From CAZRGV01 sp964599655 (GTDB lineage: Bacteria; Planctomycetota; Planctomycetia; Isosphaerales; Isosphaeraceae), in NCBI GenBank assembly GCA_964599655.1, contig CAZRGV010000094.1, positions 1 through 25,064 on the forward strand: a stretch of DNA of 25,064 nucleotides. The letters run 5' to 3'. The notes below the pieces were generated by a model. It saw only the letters and a program-made list of their open reading frames with translations, made no database searches and was not told where the DNA came from. How positions within the stretch are numbered: the stretch's first letter is position 1; each line of letters opens with the position of its first letter. Of this stretch, positions 1 through 6,364 are shown one piece after another. A program made the position numbers and the translations under genes.

Positions 1-119
1 CCCATGCCGACAGCTCAAGCACGTTTCGTTTCAACAGCGCTTCCGGGTGGCAGGCCCGGCAGCGAACGCCACATTTCGGGGCGGCGCGGGCACACACGCC
101 GCGACAGCAGGAGGAATCC

Positions 120-221
120 ATGACCGCTACACGCGCCGTCGGGGCCGATCTCGTCAGCCGTACACGCCACGCCGCGGCTATCCAGCAGTTCCGCACTTCC
201 CAGTTCTCCCGACCCCGACTC
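120..221 (+). CDS. Possible start of an unidentified gene, cut by the sequence gap
   Basis: An ATG at 120 follows a strong Shine-Dalgarno sequence (AGGAGG at 109-114, 5-base spacer), and the frame stays open for 34 codons until the run of N at 222. The encoded residues are Arg/Ala/Thr-rich, with no recognisable motif and no clear signal peptide. The gap prevents any check on whether this is the N-terminus of the PA14 protein that follows. On the opposite strand a Cys-rich open frame (from 121 leftwards off the edge, with a CxxxCxxC-type cluster) is also possible, so the coding strand of 1-221 is not settled. Confidence 0.25.
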
Positions 222-322
222 NNNNNNNNNNNNNNNNNNNNNNNNNNNNNNNNNNNNNNNNNNNNNNNNNNNNNNNNNNNNNNNNNNNNNNNNNNNNNNN
301 NNNNNNNNNNNNNNNNNNNNNN
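222..322. other. Assembly gap (run of N)
   Basis: There are 101 undetermined bases. The gap separates the possible start at 120 from the PA14 coding region, so the length and frame of whatever joins them cannot be known from this sequence. Confidence 0.99.
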
Positions 323-1080
323 CCGCCTTCACCCGCCGCGACGTCCGCATCGATTTTGACTGGGGCTCCAACCTCGCCCCCGGCGGCTCACGCGACATCA
401 AGTTCAGCGCCGTCGGGACCGACCAGTACTCCGCCCGCTGGACCGGACAGGTCATCCCCCGCTTCACCGAAACCTACACCCTCAAGACCATCTCCGACGA
501 TGGCGTGCGCCTCTGGATCAAGCCCAGCACCGACCCCGCGTTCCCCGTCAACCCGCAGATCGATCAGTGGAATGCCCACAAGCCCACGGCACACACCACC
601 ACCTTCAACATGGTGGCCGGCCAAACCTACGACGTGAAGCTCGAATACCGCGAACTCACCGGCGCCGCCCTCATGCGGCTGCTCTGGTCGAGCCCCTCCA
701 CGCCGGAGGAAGTGATCGAGCCGATGTACATCAACGCCTACCACGTCGATGGTCGCGAAGGCCTCATCTTCGCCGACGCGGTCAAGAGCTCCCGTGGAGC
801 GTTTGAGTCGCCCGGGTCCGGACAGCCTGCCCCCGGCAAAGATGCCAACGGCTGGCCGCTGGGCAACGGCTCACTCGTCATCTGGGAGGGCGCCAGCCAC
901 CAGGTCCGCACCGGCACCTACCAGGTCCGCTTCACCGGGCAGGCCAACGTCGCCCTCAACTGGGCCAACGTCCGCATCCGCCTGAAGACCCCCGACTTCC
1001 TGGACATCGTCAACGGCAAGACGTCGTCGGGAAAGCCCACGATGTTCAGGGCCGTCAAGGGCCGGCCGTTCATCGCGTAA
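323..1080 (+). CDS. PA14-domain protein, internal fragment
   Basis: The frame is open from the gap edge (first full codon at 325) to a TAA at 1078-1080. A PA14 domain, the beta-barrel carbohydrate-binding fold found in many exported planctomycete proteins, is recognisable from about 385 to 720: the segments GTDQYSARWTGQV, TYTLKTISDDGVRLWI and LLWSSPSTPEEVI are characteristic. A second beta-rich segment follows (LVIWEGA, then GTYQVRFTGQANVAL, about 865-960). Family-like sequence stops near 1000-1013. From there the bases are the antisense of a selD gene, so the last 20-25 codons and the TAA are probably not native. No start codon is visible because the 5' part lies in or beyond the gap. The binding ligand is unknown. 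Confidence 0.7.
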
Positions 1081-1355
1081 ATATCCGAGAGGGAGTTGGC
1101 GGCCGCAATCTGGCCGAAGACGTACGGATCGTCCACCAGGGGCGGGAAAAAGTCGACCGTCTGGACCAAGGCGAGCCGTTCGTTGAGGCGATAGACCCCC
1201 GCGTCGTCGGCCGTTTCGGTGGCGACGAGCAGGTTCGGGTCGGCGGAGCGAGCTGGCAAGTCGCGCAGAACCTGCGCGATCCCGGTTGGGGAGAGTTTGC
1301 CCGCTCACCCGGCGCAGTTGGCGTAATCCGTCAGTCGTTTCTTACGTCCGAACAT
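1008..1355 (-). CDS. selD: Selenophosphate synthase SelD, selenocysteine form, N-terminal part only
   Basis: SelD makes selenophosphate from selenide and ATP, the selenium donor for selenocysteine synthesis. Translation from the ATG at 1355 gives MFGRKKRLTDYANCAG, then an in-frame TGA (1307-1305), then AGKLSPTGIAQVL. The TGA is codon 17, the position of catalytic Cys17 in E. coli SelD, and the following Lys20 also matches. Downstream, DPNLLV, ETADDA, VQTVDFF, VDDPYVFG, IAAANSLSDIYAMNGRP and LNIVGFP are unmistakable SelD sequence. Sec at this site is known in many bacterial SelD proteins. Cys14 makes a CxxU motif here. A SECIS-like hairpin lies at 1261-1279. SelD similarity ends at about residue 115 (near 1008-1013), where the sequence switches to the antisense of a PA14 protein, so about two thirds of the gene is missing. 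The gene follows the selW-like gene by 110 bases. Confidence 0.88.
1261..1279 (-). promoter_or_regulatory. Candidate bacterial SECIS hairpin in selD
   Basis: Read on the - strand, this is a perfect 8-bp stem closing a three-base loop: TCGCGCAG, GTT, CTGCGCGA. The first loop base is G, and 33 bases separate it from the UGA at 1307-1305. Bacterial SECIS elements are described as a stem with a small apical loop carrying G in its first positions, roughly 16-37 bases after the UGA, so geometry and loop both fit. The hairpin is inside the coding sequence, as expected in bacteria. Binding by SelB is inferred. Confidence 0.7.
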
Positions 1356-1379
1356 GAAGCAAACCGTGGCGAATGGGGA

Positions 1380-1451
1380 GGTTGCTGGCCGTCGCGAGGC
1401 GGAGCCGGGAATCGTCTGTCCGAACGGCCGTCGCGCGATCCGCCAGCAACC
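1380..1451. repeat. Inverted repeat with internal direct repeat between selW-like gene and selD
   Basis: A perfect 10-base inverted repeat (GGTTGCTGGC at 1380-1389, GCCAGCAACC at 1442-1451) brackets 52 bases. A 10-base direct repeat, GGCCGTCGCG, occurs at 1387-1396 and 1426-1435. The element fills most of the 110-base gap between the two selenoprotein genes, so it would lie in the leader of selD. It could fold as a long hairpin in the mRNA. It lacks the arms of a tRNA, and I see no T-run that would make it a simple terminator. Confidence 0.45.
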
Positions 1452-1465
1452 GGCGTCTCGCCACG

Positions 1466-1705
1466 TCAGGCTCGAAGGATCGTGCCGACTTCCCGGAGCA
1501 TCTCCTCCTCGTCCGGGAACTTCCCGGTCTTGAGTTTCGAGTAGATCAGTTTGTCGCCGACTGTCAGTTCAAAGCAACCCCCCTTCGAGGGGATCAGCGT
1601 GTAGCGCCGAATGGCTTGCTTGAACCTCGGCAGGAGCTTGGCCGTCAAACTGACGGCCTGGGGCTCGTAGTTTCACATCGCGCAGTATTCCAGAGTCACA
1701 TCCAT
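1466..1705 (-). CDS. SelW/Rdx-family selenoprotein (79 residues, CxxU)
   Basis: Rdx-family proteins (SelW, SelT, SelH and bacterial relatives) have a thioredoxin-like fold with a CxxC or CxxU redox motif near the N-terminus. From the ATG at 1705 the protein reads MDVTLEYCAM, then TGA (1675-1673), then NYEPQAVSLTAKLL. The UGA is codon 11 and replaces the second Cys of the motif, giving Cys8-Ala-Met-Sec11. The rest (LIPSKGGCFELTVGDKLIYSK, then LKTGKFPDEEE) matches the family C-terminal half, and total length is normal. A GGGAG sequence 9 bases before the ATG could serve as ribosome binding site. If the UGA were read as stop the product would be only 10 residues, while starting at the next Met (1648) would lose the redox motif. 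A SECIS-like hairpin follows at 1640-1658. The physiological substrate of bacterial SelW-like proteins is not known. Confidence 0.88.
1640..1658 (-). promoter_or_regulatory. Candidate bacterial SECIS hairpin in selW-like gene
   Basis: Read on the - strand, this is a perfect 8-bp stem with a three-base loop: GGCCGTCA, GTT, TGACGGCC. Twenty-two bases separate the UGA (1675-1673) from the loop G, inside the usual bacterial SECIS range. Stem length and loop are identical to the hairpin in selD although the stem bases differ, which argues for selected structure rather than shared ancestry of the DNA. Confidence 0.72.
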
Positions 1706-1770
1706 GGAATCGTTCTCCCGTTCTGGAACCTCAAGAAAGACGAATGGGACCGCGTGTCGGCCCTTCTGGC

Positions 1771-1798
1771 ATCGTAGGGAACTCGCCGGTCGCGTCAA
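1771..1798 (-). promoter_or_regulatory. Candidate promoter for the selW-like/selD unit
   Basis: On the - strand a TTGACG box (1798-1793) and a TACGAT box (1776-1771) are separated by 16 bases, close to sigma-70 consensus. Transcription would begin near 1764, giving a leader of about 60 bases before the ATG at 1705. The promoter lies in the 111-base gap after the AI-2E gene, so the selenoprotein genes could be expressed independently of it. Confidence 0.45.
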
Positions 1799-1816
1799 GC
1801 GAGACCGGGACTCGGC

Positions 1817-3007
1817 TTAACCACGAGCCGCGCGTGAGGACTCCGACGCGGCTTCCGGCAATGTTGTTGGCAAGGGTTTCGGAACCGTCACGATCGTCGC
1901 GGATCGGACGTCGCGTTCCTCGCGAGGCGAGGACGCCGGCGACGGCGGCTGCCAGGTGTAGCTCATCAGGTCGGCCCAGCGATAGAGCGCCGGCACATGC
2001 TGGAAGACAACCTTCATGCAGACGGCGATGGGCATGGCCAGGACCAGGCCCACCAGGCCCCAGAGGAATCCCCAGAATAAACAGGCGATCAGAACCGTGG
2101 TGCCGTTCAGGTCGAGCCGGCGGCCCATGACGATCGGCGTGACCACGTAGCCTTCGACTCCGAGAATCCCCAGGTAAATCGACGCGACGATCAGGGCATC
2201 GCCCACCGACTCGTACTGAACCAGCGTGACCAGAACCGGCAAGGCACCGCCGAGCGTTTGCCCCACGTAGGGCACGAAGTTGGTCACCGCCGCGACCGCG
2301 CCCAGGGCGAACGCGAATCGAATCTTCAACAACCAGAGGATCAGGCCGAGCACGAGGCCGAGTCCGGCGTTGATCAAGGTTCGAGCGACGAGGTAGGTCC
2401 GGATCTGGTCGATGATGGCCCGGAGGGTCCGCTCCGCCGCGTGGGCATCGCCGGGCGCCGGCGCGAAGAAGCGAACCACCTTCGGCATCAACATATCGCT
2501 CTCGATCAATAGAAACAGAACCAGCACGAGGACGATGAGTCCCTGGATCACCCAGCCGGAAAGGTCGGCCAATCGGTCACTGAGCAGCGTGATCAGGAAC
2601 TCACGGTTCCGGTCGCCGAGCAGGTCGATTGTTCCCGGTTCGGGCAAGATGCCCCGCAGGTAGGGCATGTCCTTCATCATGTCGGCGACGCGACGGCTCA
2701 ACAGACTTGAGAGATGCTCCGCCTCCGCGGGAAGCGTCACCAACGCCTGAGTCAGGTTCTCGGCCGTGAGCAGGGCCAGAACCAGACCAAGAACCGCCAG
2801 GAGCAGGAACAGAACGACCGCGGCTCCCGTGGCTCCGAGCGGCAAGATCCGTCGAAGGAAGTGGATGGCCGGCGCCAGCAGGCACGCGAGCAGCAGCGCC
2901 AGCGCAACCGGAATGAGGATCACCTTCATCAGGTGAAGGGCCGCCATGACCCCGAGGACCGCAAGGACCATCTGGGCATTTGCCATCGCGCGGGATTCTC
3001 GGTCCAA
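1817..3007 (-). CDS. AI-2E family transporter (UPF0118 membrane protein)
   Basis: A 396-residue multi-pass inner-membrane protein. The N-terminal hydrophobic pair (MVLAVLGVMAALHLMKVILIP region), a charged periplasmic-like segment with coiled character, and the C-terminal signature GRRLDLNGTTVLIACLFWG followed by GLVGLVLAMPIAV are typical of the AI-2E/PerM family, which is named for autoinducer-2 export but mostly has unproven substrates. I chose a TTG at 3007 because AGGGAGG (3019-3013) sits 5 bases before it. An ATG at 2986 is the alternative. The far-upstream ATG at 3142 would overlap the preceding gene by more than 80 bases and is unlikely. The C-terminal 40 residues are a Pro/Ser/Glu-rich cytoplasmic tail. 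It follows the membrane protein ending at 3060 in the same direction. Confidence 0.85.
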   Translation of the reverse strand: MDRESRAMANAQMVLAVLGVMAALHLMKVILIPVALALLLACLLAPAIHFLRRILPLGATGAAVVLFLLLAVLGLVLALLTAENLTQALVTLPAEAEHLSSLLSRRVADMMKDMPYLRGILPEPGTIDLLGDRNREFLITLLSDRLADLSGWVIQGLIVLVLVLFLLIESDMLMPKVVRFFAPAPGDAHAAERTLRAIIDQIRTYLVARTLINAGLGLVLGLILWLLKIRFAFALGAVAAVTNFVPYVGQTLGGALPVLVTLVQYESVGDALIVASIYLGILGVEGYVVTPIVMGRRLDLNGTTVLIACLFWGFLWGLVGLVLAMPIAVCMKVVFQHVPALYRWADLMSYTWQPPSPASSPREERDVRSATIVTVPKPLPTTLPEAASESSRAARG

Positions 3008-3059
3008 GCGTGCCTCCCTGAGCGTTTTCTCCGTGGCTCCGCCCCTCGCGTCGCCCACC

Positions 3060-4061
3060 TCATGATCGTTCAGGAGTGCCAGGATCGCAAGGGTCGCCGC
3101 CAAATCCCCCGGCCGGGTTCTCGAAAACGTCCTCGTCGGCAAACCGACGCAAGAGCCCTTTCAGGGTCGACTCGGCAAGGGACCGAGAGTCGGTATGGTC
3201 GTCCGTCGAGGCGCCCGGTTGCATGGCTAAACCTTGCCAGGTCAGACGGAACGGCCAGCCGGCCGACTCCGCGGTCCGGTTCCATCGTTCCTGGATTCGC
3301 AAGGCCCAGACCACACCCCAGTGATCGCGAAACCGGAACCAGACTTGGTTCAGGCCCGGACGTGGGCTTCCTCCATGGAGGGATCGGGCATCGGCCACCC
3401 AGAGCGCCAGCGCCAGACCCCAGGGGAAAGCCGCCAGGACGAGCCCTCGCCTTGGGAGCGGCCATTCCGTCTGGGTCATTCCGAGAAGCTCCATCCCGAG
3501 CGAGAGCCCGAGGATCAGCGAGGCCGGGCCGTATCGGGTCGGCAGGAAGTTGGTCGCTCCGGCCAGGAGAACCAGCCCGTAAAACAGGCTCCAGGGCATT
3601 TCGAGCCGGAGCCGGTCCCAGGGCGAAGACCGCCTCGCCAAACCCAGGCCCTCCAGCCAAGGAAGCAGGAACACCACGACCAACAAGACCATCAAGATCG
3701 CCCAGGCCCCGCTTCCCGGCCTTCGCGCGTTGAGCACCGAGATTAAGGCGGCCAGCGTCGCCAGGCTCGACAGGTAGGACGCGTGCGACGCCCAAGGCCA
3801 GCCCTCGACCCGCGATTCTCGAAGCGCCAGAAACTCCGTCACGATCCCGAACCCAACCGCGAACGCCGCCCAAGCCACCGCGGGGCGAAGCGCCGTGCCC
3901 TTCGCCGCACGCCAGGCCCTCGCCAGCGGTAAGGCCGTGGACACCAGCGCGACAAGCACCCAGAACGGAGCCCTCGACGGGTCCAAAAGGAACATCACAC
4001 CACCAACACCCAGCACCACCCCAACCACGATCCGAATCCAGAATCCCCTGACCCGGACCAT
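3060..4061 (-). CDS. Multi-pass membrane protein of unknown function
   Basis: A 333-residue protein that I do not recognise. It has about eight to ten hydrophobic segments, beginning with WIRIVVGVVLGVGGVMFLL and continuing through most of the first 240 residues. A soluble tail of about 100 residues follows, beginning near the motif RDHWGVVWALRIQERWNR and containing charged, probably helical sequence (FADEDVFENP near the end). The conserved-looking RDHWGVVWAL stretch at the membrane/tail boundary may be the functional part. Start: the ATG at 4061 follows a G-rich run, and a candidate promoter at 4084-4112 would put the transcription start near 4077. The upstream ATG at 4112 lies inside that promoter and is rejected. 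The gene is divergent from the HEAT-repeat gene at 4206 and is followed by the AI-2E transporter. Confidence 0.75.
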   Translation of the reverse strand: MVRVRGFWIRIVVGVVLGVGGVMFLLDPSRAPFWVLVALVSTALPLARAWRAAKGTALRPAVAWAAFAVGFGIVTEFLALRESRVEGWPWASHASYLSSLATLAALISVLNARRPGSGAWAILMVLLVVVFLLPWLEGLGLARRSSPWDRLRLEMPWSLFYGLVLLAGATNFLPTRYGPASLILGLSLGMELLGMTQTEWPLPRRGLVLAAFPWGLALALWVADARSLHGGSPRPGLNQVWFRFRDHWGVVWALRIQERWNRTAESAGWPFRLTWQGLAMQPGASTDDHTDSRSLAESTLKGLLRRFADEDVFENPAGGFGGDPCDPGTPERS

Positions 4062-4083
4062 CACCACCCCCCCTCGGTATTTC

Positions 4084-4112
4084 AATCTAGGAACTTTAGG
4101 AAAACTAAACAA
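4084..4112 (-). promoter_or_regulatory. Candidate promoter for the membrane protein gene
   Basis: On the - strand TTGTTT (4112-4107) and TAGATT (4089-4084) are 17 bases apart in a locally AT-rich stretch. The start codon at 4061 would lie about 16 bases after the expected transcription start. Confidence 0.35.
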
Positions 4113-4121
4113 ACCGGTTTG
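4110..4121. promoter_or_regulatory. 12-base palindrome, candidate operator between divergent genes
   Basis: CAAACCGGTTTG is a perfect palindrome. Its left end overlaps the -35 box of the leftward promoter (4107-4112) and its right end overlaps the -35 box of the rightward promoter (4119-4124), a good position for one dimeric regulator to control both genes. No regulator gene is adjacent. Confidence 0.35.
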
Positions 4122-4146
4122 CCCCTAGGCCCCGGTTCTTTATACT
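4119..4146 (+). promoter_or_regulatory. Candidate promoter for the HEAT-repeat protein gene
   Basis: TTGCCC (4119-4124) and TATACT (4141-4146) are separated by 16 bases. The expected transcription start near 4153 leaves about 50 bases before the ATG at 4206. Confidence 0.45.
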
Positions 4147-4205
4147 GGAGACGCGGGCCAAGGAGTGGCATCTCATGGATTCGGAACTTGTTGGGGCACA
4201 ATGCC

Positions 4206-5012
4206 ATGACCGCGACACTGTGTTCAATCGTGCTGTTCCTGGGATTTTGCGGAGACCAACACGCGAAGCGGGTGGGGTGCTGCGATCTCTGCGGGGTGGA
4301 AACCGCGAAGGTGCAATACGAGCTTCAGCGCCTTCACGCCGATCCCCGTTGGCGGCAACGGGACAATGCGGCCCACGAGCTCCGCAAGTTCGACTGGCAC
4401 TGCCATCCCGAGATCCTCTCCTCGCTGGTTCAGGCCATGCTGAGCGACTGTGAGGAGGAGGTTCGCGAGGAGGCGGCTGAGACGCTGGCGAAGCTGGCGC
4501 CTTGTGTGCCGGAGGTTCATGCGGCGCTGGCGAAAGCCGCCAACTGCGACCCCGACCACGCGACTCGCAAGTGGGCTCGACGCGGTCTCGACCGCCTCAA
4601 GACCCGTTGCGGCGCCGCGTGCTCGATTTGCGGGCCAGTCCCAACGGAGTTCGTGGCTGGACATGGCAAGACCGTGATCAGCCCGCCCGCGCCTTCGCCC
4701 ACCGTCTACATCGAGCCGCTCCCGACTGCTCCGTCAAGCGATCCGCTGCTCGAGCTGCCGCCCTTGCAACCCATTCCGCCTTCCGAGACCATTCCAGCGC
4801 CTTCCACGACCGTTCCGCCGCTGCCACCCTCGGACACGGGGCCTTTCCTTGTTCCGCCTTCCGCTGAAAAGCCGAGGGCGGACCGGCTTGCGGAGAAATC
4901 CAAGGCGGACCAAAAACCTGAAAAGAGTGAGACCAGGCGCGAGACGAGTGGTCGGCCTCGAGGCCCCTTTCCGTTGATCAAACGGCTCACCGATCGTCGG
5001 GGTTCCCGTTGA
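4206..5012 (+). CDS. Secreted Cys-rich HEAT-repeat protein with Pro-rich tail
   Basis: A 268-residue protein. Residues 1-20 form a signal-peptide-like segment (MTATLCSIVLFLGFCGDQHA), with a Cys near the cleavage region. A Cys cluster (GCCDLCG) follows. Residues of about 45-130 are helical HEAT-type repeats, including NAAHELRKFDW, VREEAAETLAKLAP and ATRKWARRGLDRLK, each preceded by an Asp-containing turn. A second cluster, CGAACSICG, follows, and the remaining 110 residues are a disordered Pro/Ser/Thr tail ending in Lys/Glu/Arg-rich sequence. HEAT repeats are protein-interaction scaffolds; the paired CxxC-like clusters could form disulphides or bind metal, which is inference. Start at 4206: no strong ribosome site is visible. 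AAGGAG at 4160 points to an out-of-frame ATG at 4175, which I treat as chance. Transcription appears to end at the hairpin at 5041-5079. Confidence 0.75.
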   Translation: MTATLCSIVLFLGFCGDQHAKRVGCCDLCGVETAKVQYELQRLHADPRWRQRDNAAHELRKFDWHCHPEILSSLVQAMLSDCEEEVREEAAETLAKLAPCVPEVHAALAKAANCDPDHATRKWARRGLDRLKTRCGAACSICGPVPTEFVAGHGKTVISPPAPSPTVYIEPLPTAPSSDPLLELPPLQPIPPSETIPAPSTTVPPLPPSDTGPFLVPPSAEKPRADRLAEKSKADQKPEKSETRRETSGRPRGPFPLIKRLTDRRGSR

Positions 5013-5040
5013 CGGATGGACGGCCAATCCGGAACCAGAG

Positions 5041-5079
5041 AACGAGGGGTCTGACCACACAAGGTTCAGACCTCTCGTT
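5041..5079. terminator. Bidirectional hairpin terminator between convergent genes
   Basis: A 14-base stem (AACGAGGGGTCTGA at 5041-5054, TCAGACCTCTCGTT at 5066-5079) has one G-T pair and an 11-base loop. It is followed by a short T-containing stretch on the + strand. It lies between the ends of the HEAT-repeat gene (5012) and the mlaD-like gene (5097) and could serve both. Confidence 0.7.
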
Positions 5080-5096
5080 GTCTTTGACCGGAGGTT

Positions 5097-6209
5097 CTAT
5101 CGTTGCAGGACGCCCCGGCTGATCGCGCTCGGGTCGTTGGCGATTCGCTCGGCGAAGCGATTGAAGTTGGCGACCACCTTTTCGGCGAGCGAAACGACCC
5201 GGTTGGCGCCCGTGGCCAGGCGGTTCAGGTTGTCATAAAGCTCGGTCTCGACGAGGAGCTTCTGAAGGGAGCCGTTCCGGTTCAGGCGGCCACGGCCGTC
5301 GGTCAGGGGTTGCGTGAGAAGGCTGACGTCGTAGGCAATCCGGTTGAACCGGGAGACGACCTGTCCGGCGTTGGTGCGAGGCATGTGGTCGGGGCCGCTT
5401 CCCAGGTCGGAGGCCAGAGGACCGACGTCGGCCAGGATCTTGTCGAGCCTGGCCGAGCCCGCGGCGAGTTGCTTGGCGGCTTGCTTGATGCTGGCCTGTG
5501 TTTCGGGATCGAAGGTCGTGTTGAACCGATCCGCCGCCTGCCGAAGGTTGGCGATGGCTGGCTGGAGTTCGGCCTCGTTGTCCTTGACCACCTTGTTCAG
5601 GTCTCCGGCCAGATGACCGACCTTCTGGCCCATGTCGCGGAACGAGACGAGGAATTCTTCCAGGGTATCGGCCTTCTTCGTCACGAGGGTCAGACCTCGA
5701 GCCGCTTCCTCGATGGCCTCGAGGGTTCCTTTCACGTTTTGGAAGGCTTCCGTGGCGGCGGCCAGCGCGTTGGACGGATCGGGGGCCACTTCTCCCTCGA
5801 TGATGTAGGCCATCGCCCCGCCTGGCGTCGCGCTGGTCTCCAAGGGCTTGACCCCTTCGCCGGGCTGCATGTCGATGGAAACGTCGCCGATCAGCCCTCT
5901 TGTGATTCTCGGAACCGAACCGGAACGGATCTTGTATCGGCTTTCCAACGAGAGCGTCACGAGCACGCCATCCGGCTTGCCCGCGCGGTCGTCGAACCGG
6001 ATCGAGGCGACCTCTCCGATCCGGATTCCACTTTTTCGGACCGGAATGCCCTCGCTGACGCCGGGTGCCTGTTCAAAATGCACGACCACGTACCGATGAT
6101 CTCGGAACAGCGAAGGGCTTTCGCCGAACCAGACAATCAGCATCGTCAGGACGAGGCCCGCCACGATGACGAACATGCCGATCCGGAACTGCATGACCCG
6201 TTCGTTCAT
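5097..6209 (-). CDS. MlaD-family (MCE domain) lipid-trafficking protein
   Basis: The periplasmic substrate-binding component of an Mla-type ABC system moving phospholipids between membranes. The 370-residue protein begins with a membrane anchor (IGMFVIVAGLVLTMLIVWFG, about residues 10-29). The MCE/MlaD domain follows at about 35-120: VVVHFEQAPGVSEGIPVRKSGIRIGEV is a typical start and GLIGDVSIDMQPG a typical end. The C-terminal 220 residues are long amphipathic helices, as in longer MCE proteins that form tubes or needles. The start at 6209 is preceded by GAGG at 6-base spacing; the longer frame to 6287 has no family similarity. It lies 155 bases after the mlaF-like gene on the same strand. 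Confidence 0.88.
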   Translation of the reverse strand: MNERVMQFRIGMFVIVAGLVLTMLIVWFGESPSLFRDHRYVVVHFEQAPGVSEGIPVRKSGIRIGEVASIRFDDRAGKPDGVLVTLSLESRYKIRSGSVPRITRGLIGDVSIDMQPGEGVKPLETSATPGGAMAYIIEGEVAPDPSNALAAATEAFQNVKGTLEAIEEAARGLTLVTKKADTLEEFLVSFRDMGQKVGHLAGDLNKVVKDNEAELQPAIANLRQAADRFNTTFDPETQASIKQAAKQLAAGSARLDKILADVGPLASDLGSGPDHMPRTNAGQVVSRFNRIAYDVSLLTQPLTDGRGRLNRNGSLQKLLVETELYDNLNRLATGANRVVSLAEKVVANFNRFAERIANDPSAISRGVLQR

Positions 6210-6364
6210 GGCGATCCTCGGATTCCCTTGAGAAATCGTGGCGGCCCTGAGCGCCTTGGATGTTGAGGTTCGGGACCAAGAGGACAATTTCTATATTGGA
6301 TTGGATATGAAGAACTTGAACTTAATGAACACAATCGACAACCGGCCTTTGCGCGGGTATTCGA
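6210..6364. other. AT-richer gap between mlaF- and mlaD-like genes
   Basis: No gene is seen in these 155 bases. The stretch 6285-6335 is distinctly AT-rich for this genome and may carry a secondary promoter for the mlaD-like gene on the - strand, but I cannot pick out a convincing -35/-10 pair. Confidence 0.3.

Noticed and set aside
1380..1451. A tRNA-Sec gene between the two selenoprotein genes
   Set aside because: The outer stem is suggestive, but there is no T-arm motif, no anticodon arm with TCA in a seven-base loop, and the direct repeat does not fit a tRNA fold.
1305..1675. The two in-frame TGA codons as nonsense mutations making pseudogenes
   Set aside because: Both fall at known Sec/Cys positions, both are followed by hairpins at SECIS distance, and the coding sequence on either side is intact.
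1787..1810. A terminator hairpin after the AI-2E gene
   Set aside because: Only a 6-bp stem (CCGGTC/GACCGG) with a long loop and no T-run; it overlaps the better-supported promoter for the selenoprotein unit.
2714..3733. A 339-codon open frame on the + strand
   Set aside because: It is antisense to the AI-2E transporter and the membrane protein, with low-complexity Arg/Gln/Pro-rich composition and no motif.
4175..4453. A 92-codon frame starting at an ATG with a good AAGGAG site
   Set aside because: It overlaps the HEAT-repeat gene in another frame, is Arg-rich without motifs, and the HEAT frame has domain-level similarity.
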